From Halovenus aranensis (GTDB lineage: Archaea; Halobacteriota; Halobacteria; Halobacteriales; Haloarculaceae): a stretch of 64,000 bases of DNA. Each line of letters begins with the position of its first letter. Within the stretch, counting starts at the first letter, position 1. The notes beneath the pieces are model-generated. The model ran no database searches. It was given only the letters and a program-made list of their open reading frames with translations, and was not told the origin of the DNA. Shown here piece after piece: positions 27,015 to 35,556 of the stretch. Position numbers and translations under genes: made by a program. The DNA lies in contig NZ_FNFC01000008.1 in the NCBI RefSeq assembly GCF_900100385.1, positions 62,001-126,000 of the forward strand. Direction: 5' to 3'.

Positions 27015-28133
27015 ATGAATCACCGGTCCCGGACACTCCTGGCGAGTGCGGGCATCGTCCTGATTTTCTTCCTCGTTCAGGTCGGGACGCTCGCGCTCGT
27101 CGAACCCTTCCAGCAGGAAGGCCACCAAGTCGTCGAGGACACGAGCGACCCGACTATCAGTATCGCGTATCTGGTCGCAATCGTCGCCATGACCGGGCTG
27201 ATGTTGCTCGCATTCAAGTACGGCGGCGAGTCGATACTCCGTCTCGTCATCATCTTCTCGGGCGCGTACATCGCCTTCTACGTCTTCGAGGTGCTGGCTC
27301 CCGAGACGCTCTCGACGACAGTCGGCGGCGGGCCAATCAACCTCCTCGCGGTCGGCGGTGCCGCCGTCGTCGGACTGGCGCTGTATCTGTATCCGGAGTG
27401 GTACGTCATCGACACCGCGGGGATACTCATGGGCGTCGGCGCTGCCGGGCTGTTCGGTGTCAACTTCGGCATCCTCCCGGCGCTGGTGCTGTTGACGGTG
27501 CTCGCTATCTACGATGCCATCAGCGTCTACGGCACCGAACACATGCTAACGCTCGCCTCCGGCGCGATGGACCTGAAGGTGCCTGTCGTCTTCGTCGTTC
27601 CCATCACGCTCTCGTACTCGTTTCTCGAAGACGGCGGGCCGGACCACGTCGAAGCTGACGGCGGTGAGGAAGCTGACGGCGAGGTACTCGACAGCGAGCG
27701 TCTCGAAGCACTCGGGCCTGACGGCATCGCGGCACTCGACGACGAGGACCTAGACCGCCTCGCTGACGGCGTGATAGACGACCTCGACGACGACCTCCAA
27801 GCGGCCCTCCGGGACCGACTCCCCGACCGAGACGCGCTGTTCATCGGCCTCGGTGACGCAGTCATTCCGACGGTGTTGGTCGCGAGCGCCGCCTTCTTCA
27901 TCGAGACCGGCCCCGAGGTCGGCCTCGGTGTCACTACTGCACCGCTGCCGGCAGTCACCGCGATGGGCGGCATTCTCGCGGGGCTGGTCGTACTACTGTG
28001 GATGGTCCTGAAAGGACGTGCTCACGCCGGCCTCCCGCTGTTGAACGGCGGCGCAATCGCCGGCTACCTCGCCGGCGCGCTCTGGAGTGGACTGACGCTC
28101 GTGCAGGCGCTCGGCCTCGAATCGGTGCTGTGA
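27015..28133 (+). CDS. Presenilin-family intramembrane aspartyl protease (PSH)
   Basis: A 372-residue polytopic membrane protein. The two catalytic aspartates sit in the presenilin motifs: IYDAISVYG (Asp167, the YD motif) and IGLGDAVIP (Asp281, the GxGD motif). A PAL-like motif follows as AGLPLLNGG (339-346). Between the two motifs is a ~65-residue acidic cytosolic loop. It should cleave membrane-spanning helices. The ATG at 27015 is chosen because the next residues begin the first helix; the upstream extension is basic and non-family. Confidence 0.88.
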   Translation: MNHRSRTLLASAGIVLIFFLVQVGTLALVEPFQQEGHQVVEDTSDPTISIAYLVAIVAMTGLMLLAFKYGGESILRLVIIFSGAYIAFYVFEVLAPETLSTTVGGGPINLLAVGGAAVVGLALYLYPEWYVIDTAGILMGVGAAGLFGVNFGILPALVLLTVLAIYDAISVYGTEHMLTLASGAMDLKVPVVFVVPITLSYSFLEDGGPDHVEADGGEEADGEVLDSERLEALGPDGIAALDDEDLDRLADGVIDDLDDDLQAALRDRLPDRDALFIGLGDAVIPTVLVASAAFFIETGPEVGLGVTTAPLPAVTAMGGILAGLVVLLWMVLKGRAHAGLPLLNGGAIAGYLAGALWSGLTLVQALGLESVL

Positions 28134-29129
28134 CTACCCGAGAAAGGCCTCGCTCGCCGGCGTGAACTCGATTGTCTCCCCCAGCCCCGCCTCGCGTGCG
28201 CGGTCGTAGAGCAGCTTTGCCGCCGCGACGGTCTCGATACCGGTGCCGCCGCTATCGAAGACGGTTATCGCTTCTGGCGACTCCCGGCCCGCCGCCTCAC
28301 CCGCCACGACCTCGCCGAGTTCGGCGTGGACGTGGCCCTCGTCGATAGCGCCCTCGTCTCGGGCCAGAATGTAGGCCCCGGCATCCTGTTCGAGCCGACC
28401 GTAGAGGTCGACCACGTACGTCGACTGGGCCACCGTCTCGCCGTCGATTTCCCGGACTTGTGGGTTGTACTGTCCCATCGCGGTGACGTGCGTGCCCGCA
28501 TCGAGCGTCGTGTTATCGAACACCGGCTCGGAGGCGTTCGTCGCTGTGATAACGATATCCTGCCCCGAAACGGCCGCCTCGCTCTGGTCGACTGCCTCGA
28601 CGGTCGCGTCGAGTTCGTCGTCCATCTCGCCCGCAAACGCCGCGCGGTTCTCCGGCGTTCGCGAGTACACTGAGACGTGGTCGAGGTCCCGAACCGTCGC
28701 CGTCGCCAGTAACTGCCCTCGCGCTTGTGTTCCGCTTCCAATGATACCGAGCTGGGTGGCATCCTCACGGGCGAGGGTGTCGACACCGACCGCACCGGCC
28801 GCGCCGGTCTTGAAGGGGTTCATCCCTGCGCCGTCGAGGACGGCAAGCGGGTCGCCGGATTCGACATCGAACAGCGGCAAGACGAAGTGGGCGTCCTGGT
28901 TCCCGAAGCCTGCAGCGTATGTGTACCCGCCCATCGCGCCCGCCTCGGGGAGAACAGCGAAGTATCCGGTGAGGATGCCCCGCGGCTCGGCGTTTGCGAG
29001 CAGGCGTCGGGGCTCGGCCGGCGCACCTTCGCCGCGCTCGCGGTACCCGTCTCGGACTGCCTCGACGTACTCCTCGGGCGTTGCGAGGTCGATAACCTCC
29101 TCGTTGCGGAGAAACAGCGTCGCTGTCAT
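28134..29129 (-). CDS. Ornithine cyclodeaminase / alanine dehydrogenase family protein
   Basis: A 331-residue mu-crystallin/OCD-family enzyme: VRDGYRERGEGAPAEPRRLL, GYTYAAGFGNQDAHFVLPLFD, LDGAGMNPFKTGAAGAVGVD (active-site lysine-threonine region) and the NAD(P)-binding IIGSGTQARGQLLA. In archaea this family includes alanine dehydrogenase; others are cyclodeaminases or imine reductases, so the substrate is open. A TTTAGGCA box ~27 nt upstream supports the ATG at 29129. Its stop codon directly abuts that of the convergent presenilin-like gene with no gap. Confidence 0.88.
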   Translation of the reverse strand: MTATLFLRNEEVIDLATPEEYVEAVRDGYRERGEGAPAEPRRLLANAEPRGILTGYFAVLPEAGAMGGYTYAAGFGNQDAHFVLPLFDVESGDPLAVLDGAGMNPFKTGAAGAVGVDTLAREDATQLGIIGSGTQARGQLLATATVRDLDHVSVYSRTPENRAAFAGEMDDELDATVEAVDQSEAAVSGQDIVITATNASEPVFDNTTLDAGTHVTAMGQYNPQVREIDGETVAQSTYVVDLYGRLEQDAGAYILARDEGAIDEGHVHAELGEVVAGEAAGRESPEAITVFDSGGTGIETVAAAKLLYDRAREAGLGETIEFTPASEAFLG

Positions 29130-29241
29130 ACCCGGTTGTTCGCGCGAGACGTGCCTAAATCTGTGGACTCCAGAATCTGTCACTCGGCCAGACGGAGGCC
29201 ATCCCGGCAGACTTACACTCTCCCCGGCCGGAAGGCCGCGT

Positions 29242-30102
29242 ATGCGTACACTCGATGCAATCGAGACCGTCGGCGTCGTCGGCGCCGGCAACATGGGCAG
29301 CGGCATCGCACAGGTTTCGGCGACGAGCGGCTACGACGTCATCATGCGCGATGTCGAGGAGGAGTACGTCGAAGCCGGCTTCGACACCATCGACTCCAGC
29401 CTCGACCGGATGGTATCGGGCGACCACATCGCCGCCGACGAGGCCGACGCGGCCCGCGACCGGATTACCGGAACCACCGACCTCGACGACCTCGCCGAGG
29501 CCGACCTCGTCGTCGAGGCCGTCGTCGAGAACATGGAGGTAAAGAAAGACGTGTTCACATCGCTCGACGACATCACCGACGACGACGTGATTCTCGCGAC
29601 GAACACGAGTACGCTCTCGATTACGTCGATTGCGAGCGCGACCAGCCGACCCGAGCAGGTCGTCGGCATCCACTTCATGAACCCCGTTCCGGTGATGAAA
29701 GGCGTCGAAGTCGTCGTCGGCGAGCGGACCGCAGACGAAGCCGTCGAGTTTGCCCACGCCTTCTCCGAGGCGCTGGAGAAGACGACCTGGGAGTCAGACG
29801 ACAAGCCCGGCTTCGTCGTCAACCGCGTGTTGATGCCCTGGATTAACGAGGGAATCCGGGCCTACGACGAGGGCGTCAGCAGCAAGGAGGACCTGGACCA
29901 GGGCCTCAAGCTCGGCACGAACGTCCCGATGGGGCCGCTCGAACTGGCAGACCACATTGGACTCGACATCTGTCTCGACGCCAGCCAGACGCTCTACGAA
30001 GAACTCGGCGACCGCTACAAACCGGCCTACCTGCTCAAGCGGAAAGTCGAAGCGGGCGAACTCGGCAAGAAGACGGGCAAGGGCTTCTACGAGTACGACT
30101 GA
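29242..30102 (+). CDS. hbd: 3-hydroxyacyl-CoA dehydrogenase
   Basis: A 286-residue single-domain enzyme: NAD-binding VGVVGAGNMGSGIAQVSA, VVEAVVENMEVKKDVF, ATNTSTLSIT, the catalytic HFMNPVPVMKGVEVV histidine, KPGFVVNRVLMPWINEG, and a C-terminal GKKTGKGFYEYD. It oxidises 3-hydroxyacyl-CoA in beta-oxidation or in PHA-linked metabolism. A CTTACACT box about 27 nt before the ATG predicts a leaderless message. The last 16 nt overlap the convergent kinase gene. Confidence 0.94.
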   Translation: MRTLDAIETVGVVGAGNMGSGIAQVSATSGYDVIMRDVEEEYVEAGFDTIDSSLDRMVSGDHIAADEADAARDRITGTTDLDDLAEADLVVEAVVENMEVKKDVFTSLDDITDDDVILATNTSTLSITSIASATSRPEQVVGIHFMNPVPVMKGVEVVVGERTADEAVEFAHAFSEALEKTTWESDDKPGFVVNRVLMPWINEGIRAYDEGVSSKEDLDQGLKLGTNVPMGPLELADHIGLDICLDASQTLYEELGDRYKPAYLLKRKVEAGELGKKTGKGFYEYD

Positions 30103-31058
30103 CCCAGCACCGCTGTGAGCGCTTCGCGGTGGAACTCGACAGCGGCCTCGGCGTCGAGTTCCGGATATTTTGGATTGGTGACGGTTCCCGTCGAGTCGAC
30201 AGCGCTGTCGGCGATGGCGGCGGCCCGATGAACGGCGTCGACCGTCGGGTATTTTCGTACCTGTTCGTATCCCTCGCGGAACGCCCGACGAAGCGGCCTT
30301 CCATCTTCGACGTACCAGTCTGCGACGAGGTACTCCGCTTTGGCCACAGCGAGGGCGGGCGCGGCCGCCATTGGTGCCTCCCAGTCGAGAATAGCCGCCA
30401 CCTGGCCGTCCTCGACAAGCGCGTTCCCGGGCCGGAAATCCCAGGGGTACAGTCTGGCTGGCGGCGCTTGTGCTGTGGTGGCTGTTTCGAACAGCGCGAG
30501 CAGGTCCTCGCGCAGTGGGTCGAACGGACCCGGAAGGCGCTCGACGGCGCTCGTCCCGTACTCGACGAGCCAGTCGCCCCAGTCCTCGTGCCATGCCCGA
30601 AGTGAGTCGCCGTCGACGACGAGTGCCCCATACTCCTCGAAGCGGAACTGCTCGTGAAGTGACCCGAGATGCGCACCGAACGTGCGGGCGAGTCGCCGTT
30701 TGCCTTCGCTATCGAACCCAGCGAACTCCACGTGGAGGTCGTCGCCGCTGACGTGGGCCGTGACCATGTACGCGACGCCGTCCGTGATTCCGGACGCGAG
30801 AACAGGCGGGACCGGGACGGCGGTCCGCTCGCGGATGTGGCCGAGCAGGGTTGCCTCGGTCTGGAGCCAGGTCAGTTCCTCACAGAGTTGCACCACGACC
30901 GGGTCGCGTTGCTCGTAGGTGGCCAGTGCCGAGAGCTTCCGGTTGCCGCGGCCGAGGCGCCTGAAATCGGTCGGCTGTTCGGTCGTGACCGCCTCCAGTG
31001 CCGTCTCGCCAGCCGCCTCGAAGGACTCGTCTGGGACCACCGCAGCGATGCCGGTCAT
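30087..31058 (-). CDS. APH-family phosphotransferase
   Basis: 323 residues with the aminoglycoside-phosphotransferase/choline-kinase fold. The catalytic loop is LYPWDFRPGNALVEDG (Asp then Asn, with histidine of the usual HxD replaced by Trp: YPWDFRPGN) and the metal-binding Asp is in VAAILDWEAPMAA. The N-terminal lobe has FRRLGRGNRKLSALATYE. Likely substrates are small alcohols or amino sugars; unknown. It overlaps the upstream HAD hydrolase gene by 4 nt, so the two probably act together (phosphorylation and dephosphorylation). Confidence 0.85.
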   Translation of the reverse strand: MTGIAAVVPDESFEAAGETALEAVTTEQPTDFRRLGRGNRKLSALATYEQRDPVVVQLCEELTWLQTEATLLGHIRERTAVPVPPVLASGITDGVAYMVTAHVSGDDLHVEFAGFDSEGKRRLARTFGAHLGSLHEQFRFEEYGALVVDGDSLRAWHEDWGDWLVEYGTSAVERLPGPFDPLREDLLALFETATTAQAPPARLYPWDFRPGNALVEDGQVAAILDWEAPMAAAPALAVAKAEYLVADWYVEDGRPLRRAFREGYEQVRKYPTVDAVHRAAAIADSAVDSTGTVTNPKYPELDAEAAVEFHREALTAVLGQSYS

Positions 31059-31729
31059 TGCTCTGCCTCCAGCAGGTGACAGAGGTCCTCGATAGAGTCG
31101 AGGACGTACTCGGGGTCGTACGCGCCGGACCCGTCCTCGTCACGGAGCCAGGCGGCTGCCAGCCCTGCGTTCTGTGCCCCGGCAACGTCGTACTCCAGCG
31201 AGTTCCCGACGTAGAGCGCCTCGGCGGGTTCGACACCGATTTCGTCGAGTGCGCGCTCGAACGGGGCAGCATGAGGTTTCCGCCGGGGCAGGTCGTAGGC
31301 GTACACCGTTGTCTCGAAGTACTCCCGGATGCCGAGGGCATCGAGTTTAACCGCCTGCCGGCGCTGTGGGCCGTTGGTCACCAGCCCGACCGGCCCGGCC
31401 GCCCTCGCACTGTCGAGTGCTTCTTTGGCACCGGCGCGGAGCGCGACCTGACTGTCGTCGATGCGGTCGGTGAACTCGGCTGCGAGCGCCAGCGGGTCGA
31501 CCTCTGAGCGCCCGTGTTGGGCGGCCAGGCGTGCGAACCCTGCCCCGAGATAGCCGACCTGGTCGTCGTGTTCGGGCGGTCCATCGAGACACGCCCAGAG
31601 CGACTCGGCCCCGGCAAACGGCTCGACTCCGGCGCTGTCGAATGCCTCGTGGTAGAGCCTCTCCGTGTCTTGCGTTCGGTGACAGAGTGTCCCGTCGAGG
31701 TCGAACAGAACGGCATCGAACGTCGTCAC
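31055..31729 (-). CDS. HAD-superfamily hydrolase
   Basis: From a GTG at 31729 the protein has 224 residues: nucleophile motif VLFDLDGTLCH, motif II GLVTNGPQRRQ, the lysine region LPRRKPHAAPFERAL and motif IV ALYVGNSLEYDVAGAQNAG. This is the phosphoglycolate-phosphatase-like subclass. A CTTATTTG box at 31751-31758 is at leaderless distance from this GTG and lies inside the longer alternative frame (31780), which argues for the GTG start. Substrate unknown. Confidence 0.87.
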   Translation of the reverse strand: MTTFDAVLFDLDGTLCHRTQDTERLYHEAFDSAGVEPFAGAESLWACLDGPPEHDDQVGYLGAGFARLAAQHGRSEVDPLALAAEFTDRIDDSQVALRAGAKEALDSARAAGPVGLVTNGPQRRQAVKLDALGIREYFETTVYAYDLPRRKPHAAPFERALDEIGVEPAEALYVGNSLEYDVAGAQNAGLAAAWLRDEDGSGAYDPEYVLDSIEDLCHLLEAEQ

Positions 31730-31800
31730 AGCAACGTCTTGGACGGCAGACAAATAAGCTACGCGTCGACAGAACAGCACAATTTGACCGCAGACAGCGA

Positions 31801-32577
31801 CTACTCCGGTACGGTGACCGTATGCGTTAGCTTCCCGACGCCTTCAATCTGGACCCGAACGCTGTCGCCGTCAGACAGCGGGCCGACGCCTTCGGGCGTT
31901 CCAGTGGCGATAACGTCGCCGGGTTCGAGCGTCATGTATGTCGTAATTTCTGCAATCAGTTCGGGCACCGGAAAGATGAGGTGTTCCAGCGTCGAGGACT
32001 GCTTGCGCTCGCCGTTACAGTACAGTTCGACGGTAGCGTCGTCGGGGACGTGTTCGGGGTCGGCACACACCGGCCCGAGCGGTGCGGCGTTGTCGAATGC
32101 CTTCCCGCGAATCCAGTTCGTCTCCCGGTCCTGGTCGTCGCGGTTCGAGATGTCGACCATACACGTGAACCCATCGACGACCGCCATCGCGTCGCTCTCG
32201 TCGACGTGGCGACACTGCTCGCCGATGACGACGGCGAGTTCGGCCTCGTACTCCTGGCGGTCTTTGCCCGCAAGCAGTGAAATCTCACTCTCGTGGCTCG
32301 CGACTGCGTTCGGTCCCTTCAAAAAGAGCAGCGGTCTGTCGGGCACGTCTTCGCCGCGTTCGTCGGCGTGTGCGGCGTAGTTCCGCCCGACACAGACGAT
32401 TTTGCTCGGCTCGCTCGGCGGCAAAACGGTCACGTCCTCAGGGCTGTAGCGGCGGCCTGCGGCCCGAATCTCGCCACCCTGTCCCGCGGTCGCTGTGTCT
32501 GCTGGCGTCCCGTCTTCGTCGACCCACCCGCCGGTTCTGACTGTGCCTGCCTGGTCGCGAAATCGCACCTGTTTCAT
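31801..32577 (-). CDS. Fumarylacetoacetate hydrolase family protein
   Basis: A 258-residue FAH/YcgM-type enzyme: KIVCVGRNYAAHADERG, PLLFLKGPNAV, the metal site EYEAELAVVIGE with the aspartate in MVDISNRDDQ, NWIRGKAFDNAAPLGP, and GDVIATGTPEGVGPL. Such proteins are acylpyruvate hydrolases, oxaloacetate decarboxylases or aromatic-degradation hydrolases; genomic context does not decide. A TTAACA box about 28 nt upstream supports the ATG at 32577. Confidence 0.88.
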   Translation of the reverse strand: MKQVRFRDQAGTVRTGGWVDEDGTPADTATAGQGGEIRAAGRRYSPEDVTVLPPSEPSKIVCVGRNYAAHADERGEDVPDRPLLFLKGPNAVASHESEISLLAGKDRQEYEAELAVVIGEQCRHVDESDAMAVVDGFTCMVDISNRDDQDRETNWIRGKAFDNAAPLGPVCADPEHVPDDATVELYCNGERKQSSTLEHLIFPVPELIAEITTYMTLEPGDVIATGTPEGVGPLSDGDSVRVQIEGVGKLTHTVTVPE

Positions 32578-32648
32578 ACCGACAGGTCCGCGGAGTCGCT
32601 GTTAAGCGTTGGGATACTCCGACAGCCGACGAAAGGGGCACACCACTC

Positions 32649-33278
32649 TCAGGCGATGTCCCGGCTGGTGTCGATAGAGACCTGGTCGATGAGTTCGAGC
32701 TTGATCGTGTCAGACGGCGCGCGACCGCCCCGGAACTTCGGAATCGAGAGCCTGTTTTCGACCTCGTCGCCGTTGATATTCGTTTCGAGGTGGAATATCA
32801 CGTCTGCGAAGTGTTCGGTCGTGTCCCGCAGCGGCGGCGTCGACCGGCCTTCGAGACAGTGGAGTATCGCCATGCTGTTCGTGTTGAAGATGTGGTTCTG
32901 GAGGTCGTTCATGAAGCTCCGGAACCGGGAGGGCGGCTCCTGTGATTCGAGCACGTCGAGCGGGTCGACGATGAGATTCGAGGTCTCGGGGAGAGCACTC
33001 ACTAGCTTCCCGGCGTTGTCGAGGGGAGCCTCTCCCGAGATGTGTCGCACGGTCGGGTCGCCGGTCTCGGCCGGCGTGTTCTCGATGCTATCTCTGACGG
33101 CCTCGCCGGTCCGGTTCAGCGACAGCCAGAGCGTGCCCCGCGTCGCGGTCAGCTCGTAGAGAAACAGCTCGGCCTGACTGGCCGGACTCGCCGACAGCGC
33201 GACGATACTACCGGCTGGGATACCGCCGTCGAGCTTCCGGTCGAGTACGTCAATTCCGGTCCGCAGCCGGTCTGTCAT
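32649..33278 (-). CDS. RecA-superfamily HTR-like protein lacking Walker A
   Basis: A 209-residue protein starting MTDRLRTGIDVLDRKLDGG, the typical opening of KaiC/RadA-like domains. The P-loop position reads IVALSASPASQAELF, with neither the glycines nor the lysine of Walker A. A strand like Walker B is present (SNLIVDPLDVLE). It is probably a non-catalytic RecA-fold protein. The ATG at 33278 is preferred over a longer frame because a TATTTAAC box sits 27-35 nt upstream. A MinD/ParA-like ATPase is 58 nt upstream on the same strand. Confidence 0.8.
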   Translation of the reverse strand: MTDRLRTGIDVLDRKLDGGIPAGSIVALSASPASQAELFLYELTATRGTLWLSLNRTGEAVRDSIENTPAETGDPTVRHISGEAPLDNAGKLVSALPETSNLIVDPLDVLESQEPPSRFRSFMNDLQNHIFNTNSMAILHCLEGRSTPPLRDTTEHFADVIFHLETNINGDEVENRLSIPKFRGGRAPSDTIKLELIDQVSIDTSRDIA

Positions 33279-33304
33279 CCACTGTGTGGTTACACACACC
33301 TACC

Positions 33305-33312
33305 GTTAAATA
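33305..33312 (-). promoter_or_regulatory. TATA box of the degenerate RecA-fold gene
   Basis: The minus strand reads TATTTAAC here, 27-34 nt upstream of the ATG at 33278, consistent with a leaderless start and with a promoter separate from that of the ParA-like gene. Confidence 0.6.
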
Positions 33313-33336
33313 TTCCGCCTACAGTATCGACGCTGA

Positions 33337-34017
33337 TTACCGCCCCCTGTACGTCCGGCGTCGTGGCTCGCCAGTACTCCCGGGCGGGTACACAGACGCG
33401 GCGACTGTCTGGAACACGTCCGTGACCTGGTCGTCTTCGAGTGGTGCATCCACGGACGGAATCTCACCCAGAACGGTCCACTCCGGCCGGAGGCGACTGC
33501 GCGGCGCGCCGGCCCGGCCCCCAGTCGTCTCGGGGTCGCTGCGACGGACGACGACGCCGGTGACGGTAGTCGACAGCCGACGCGCAATCTGGCGGGTCGT
33601 CTCTGCGTCTTCGATGCACTGTGGCTGGTTGGTCGAAACGACGACAGCCCGCTCTGCGTGCCGGAGCGGCGTGACGGCGTCAGGGTTCGTTCCGGCACCG
33701 CAGTCGACGAGTATCGGACCGTCCCACTGTCGCGCCCGCCCCAGCGCGGTGTCCAGAGCTCGTCTGCGCCCTCCCTGGACGACATGCACGCCGGGGAGGG
33801 AATCTGCACCCGTCGCTACCGCTCGGAGCGGCCGACCGCGGGCGAGAGCGTCCACGCCATCGCCTCGTGGCATATCCAGCCGGTGGTGAACGTCGGGCAT
33901 ATCACAGTCACCGTCGATGACCAGCGGCTCCGCGCCGCGCCTGCCGAGTGCGGCGGCCAGCCCGAGCGTTGTCGTCGTCTTTCCACAGCCACCTTTGCCG
34001 CCTGCAATTGCGAGCAT
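33337..34017 (-). CDS. MinD/ParA-family ATPase
   Basis: A 226-residue protein with the deviant Walker A MLAIAGGKGGCGKTTTTLGL including both lysines, VIDGDCDMPDVHHRLD (Walker A'), and ILVDCGAGTNPDAVTPL for Walker B. Switch residues resemble the MinD/ParA group that dimerises on ATP and positions complexes or DNA at membranes or nucleoids. The amphipathic membrane-targeting tail of MinD is not evident. Cargo is unknown; the downstream degenerate RecA-fold protein is a candidate partner. Confidence 0.87.
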   Translation of the reverse strand: MLAIAGGKGGCGKTTTTLGLAAALGRRGAEPLVIDGDCDMPDVHHRLDMPRGDGVDALARGRPLRAVATGADSLPGVHVVQGGRRRALDTALGRARQWDGPILVDCGAGTNPDAVTPLRHAERAVVVSTNQPQCIEDAETTRQIARRLSTTVTGVVVRRSDPETTGGRAGAPRSRLRPEWTVLGEIPSVDAPLEDDQVTDVFQTVAASVYPPGSTGEPRRRTYRGR

Positions 34018-34100
34018 GCGGGGACTGGTGCCGGCATATGGTATGAACTCCGGGGCTGCTCGGTACGACAACACAGGACAGGTCGAGGCGGTGTCGGAGA

Positions 34101-34109
34101 ATTAAATAG
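34101..34109 (+). promoter_or_regulatory. TATA box of pyrBI
   Basis: ATTAAATAG lies 24-32 nt upstream of the pyrB ATG at 34133, predicting a leaderless message. Confidence 0.65.
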
Positions 34110-34132
34110 TGTCCGCGCCGGTGGTTCGAGCG

Positions 34133-35047
34133 ATGCGTCACGACCACATCACGAGTGCGAGACAGCTCTCGCGCGAGGATATCGAGACGGTCCTCGACCG
34201 CGCGTCGGAGCTGGCGGCGGACCCGTCGGCCGTCGCCGACCGACACGAGGGGGCGTTGCTCGGGCTGTTGTTCTTCGAGCCGAGTACACGGACGAAGATG
34301 AGTTTCTCGGCCGCCATGAAACGGCTCGGCGGCGATATCGTCGACATGGGGCCGGTCGACTCCTCCTCGGTCAAGAAAGGAGAGAGTCTCGCCGATACGG
34401 TTCGCGTCGTCGAAGGGTACGCCGACGCGCTGGTGTTGCGCCATCCCAGTGAGGGGGCGGCACAGATGGCCAGCAAGTTCGTCGACGTGCCGCTTATCAA
34501 CGCCGGCGACGGAGCCGGACAACACCCCACACAGACGTTGCTCGACCTCTATACCATCCGGGAGAACGCGGGCCTCGACGACGTGTCTATCGGTATCATG
34601 GGCGATTTGAAATACGGGCGTACCGTCCACTCGCTCGCTCACGCGCTGACGAACTTCGACGTGAGCCAGCACTTCATCAGCCCCGAGAGCCTCCAGCTCC
34701 CCCGGAAGGTCAGGTACGACCTCCACCAGGAGGGCTCTGCAGTCAAAGAACACACCGACCTCGACGCGATTTTACCGTCGCTTGACGTGCTCTACGTGAC
34801 CCGTATCCAGCGTGAGCGATTCCCCGACGAGTCGGAGTACCGCGAAGTCGCCGGCGAGTACCAGATTGACACCGAGAGCCTCTCGGTCGCCAAGGAAGAC
34901 CTGTCGGTGATGCACCCACTCCCGCGGGTCGACGAGATTGCCTACGACGTCGACGAGACGGCGAAAGCGAACTACTTCGAGCAGGCACACAACGGCGTCC
35001 CCGTCAGGATGGCACTGCTCGACTTACTGCTCGGAGGTGCACAATGA
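34133..35047 (+). CDS. pyrB: Aspartate carbamoyltransferase catalytic subunit
   Basis: A 304-residue ATCase: [23 protein letters not shown] (carbamoyl-phosphate site), [57 protein letters not shown] and HPLPRVDEI are all intact. It makes carbamoyl-aspartate in pyrimidine synthesis. The ATG at 34133 follows the TATA box at leaderless distance; a longer upstream frame starts at the TATA box and is unlikely. It overlaps pyrI by 4 nt. Confidence 0.96.
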   Translation: MRHDHITSARQLSREDIETVLDRASELAADPSAVADRHEGALLGLLFFEPSTRTKMSFSAAMKRLGGDIVDMGPVDSSSVKKGESLADTVRVVEGYADALVLRHPSEGAAQMASKFVDVPLINAGDGAGQHPTQTLLDLYTIRENAGLDDVSIGIMGDLKYGRTVHSLAHALTNFDVSQHFISPESLQLPRKVRYDLHQEGSAVKEHTDLDAILPSLDVLYVTRIQRERFPDESEYREVAGEYQIDTESLSVAKEDLSVMHPLPRVDEIAYDVDETAKANYFEQAHNGVPVRMALLDLLLGGAQ

Positions 35048-35502
35048 CCAGCCAAGAACTCCGCGTCAGCAAAATCGAACGGGGCACAGTCATCGACCAC
35101 ATTCCGGGCGGCCAGGCGCTGAACGTCCTCGCTATCCTCGGTATCGACGGCAGAGAGGGAGATGTCGTCTCGATTGGCATGAACGTCCCCTCCGACCGAC
35201 TCGGCCGCAAAGATGTCGTGAAGGTCGAAGACCGCGAACTGAGCCAGTCCGAGGTCGACGTCCTCTCACTCATCGCACCGGAGGCGAGCATCAACATCAT
35301 CAAGAACTTCGACGTGGTCGAGAAACACCGCGTCGAACGCCCGGAACGCGTCTCTGGGGTGCTCCAGTGCTCGAATCACAACTGTATCACCACCGAGGGA
35401 GAGCCCGTCGACTCCGAGTTCGAAGTACTCGATGACGGGATTCGCTGTGTCTACTGTGACACGATTATCCGAGACGATATCACCGCCCACATTCTCGCCT
35501 GA
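35044..35502 (+). CDS. pyrI: Aspartate carbamoyltransferase regulatory subunit
   Basis: A 152-residue protein: [20 protein letters not shown] (nucleotide-binding N-domain), VNVPS-like region [17 protein letters not shown], and a C-terminal zinc site built from four cysteines in [10 protein letters not shown] and IRCVYCDT. It binds CTP/ATP and holds catalytic trimers together. Its presence means this ATCase is the allosteric dodecameric type. Confidence 0.95.
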   Translation: MTSQELRVSKIERGTVIDHIPGGQALNVLAILGIDGREGDVVSIGMNVPSDRLGRKDVVKVEDRELSQSEVDVLSLIAPEASINIIKNFDVVEKHRVERPERVSGVLQCSNHNCITTEGEPVDSEFEVLDDGIRCVYCDTIIRDDITAHILA

Positions 35503-35556
35503 GTAGCTGTTTGCAAGCGGGAGAAAGTCTATGAGAATCCTCGCCTAAGAAATCGT

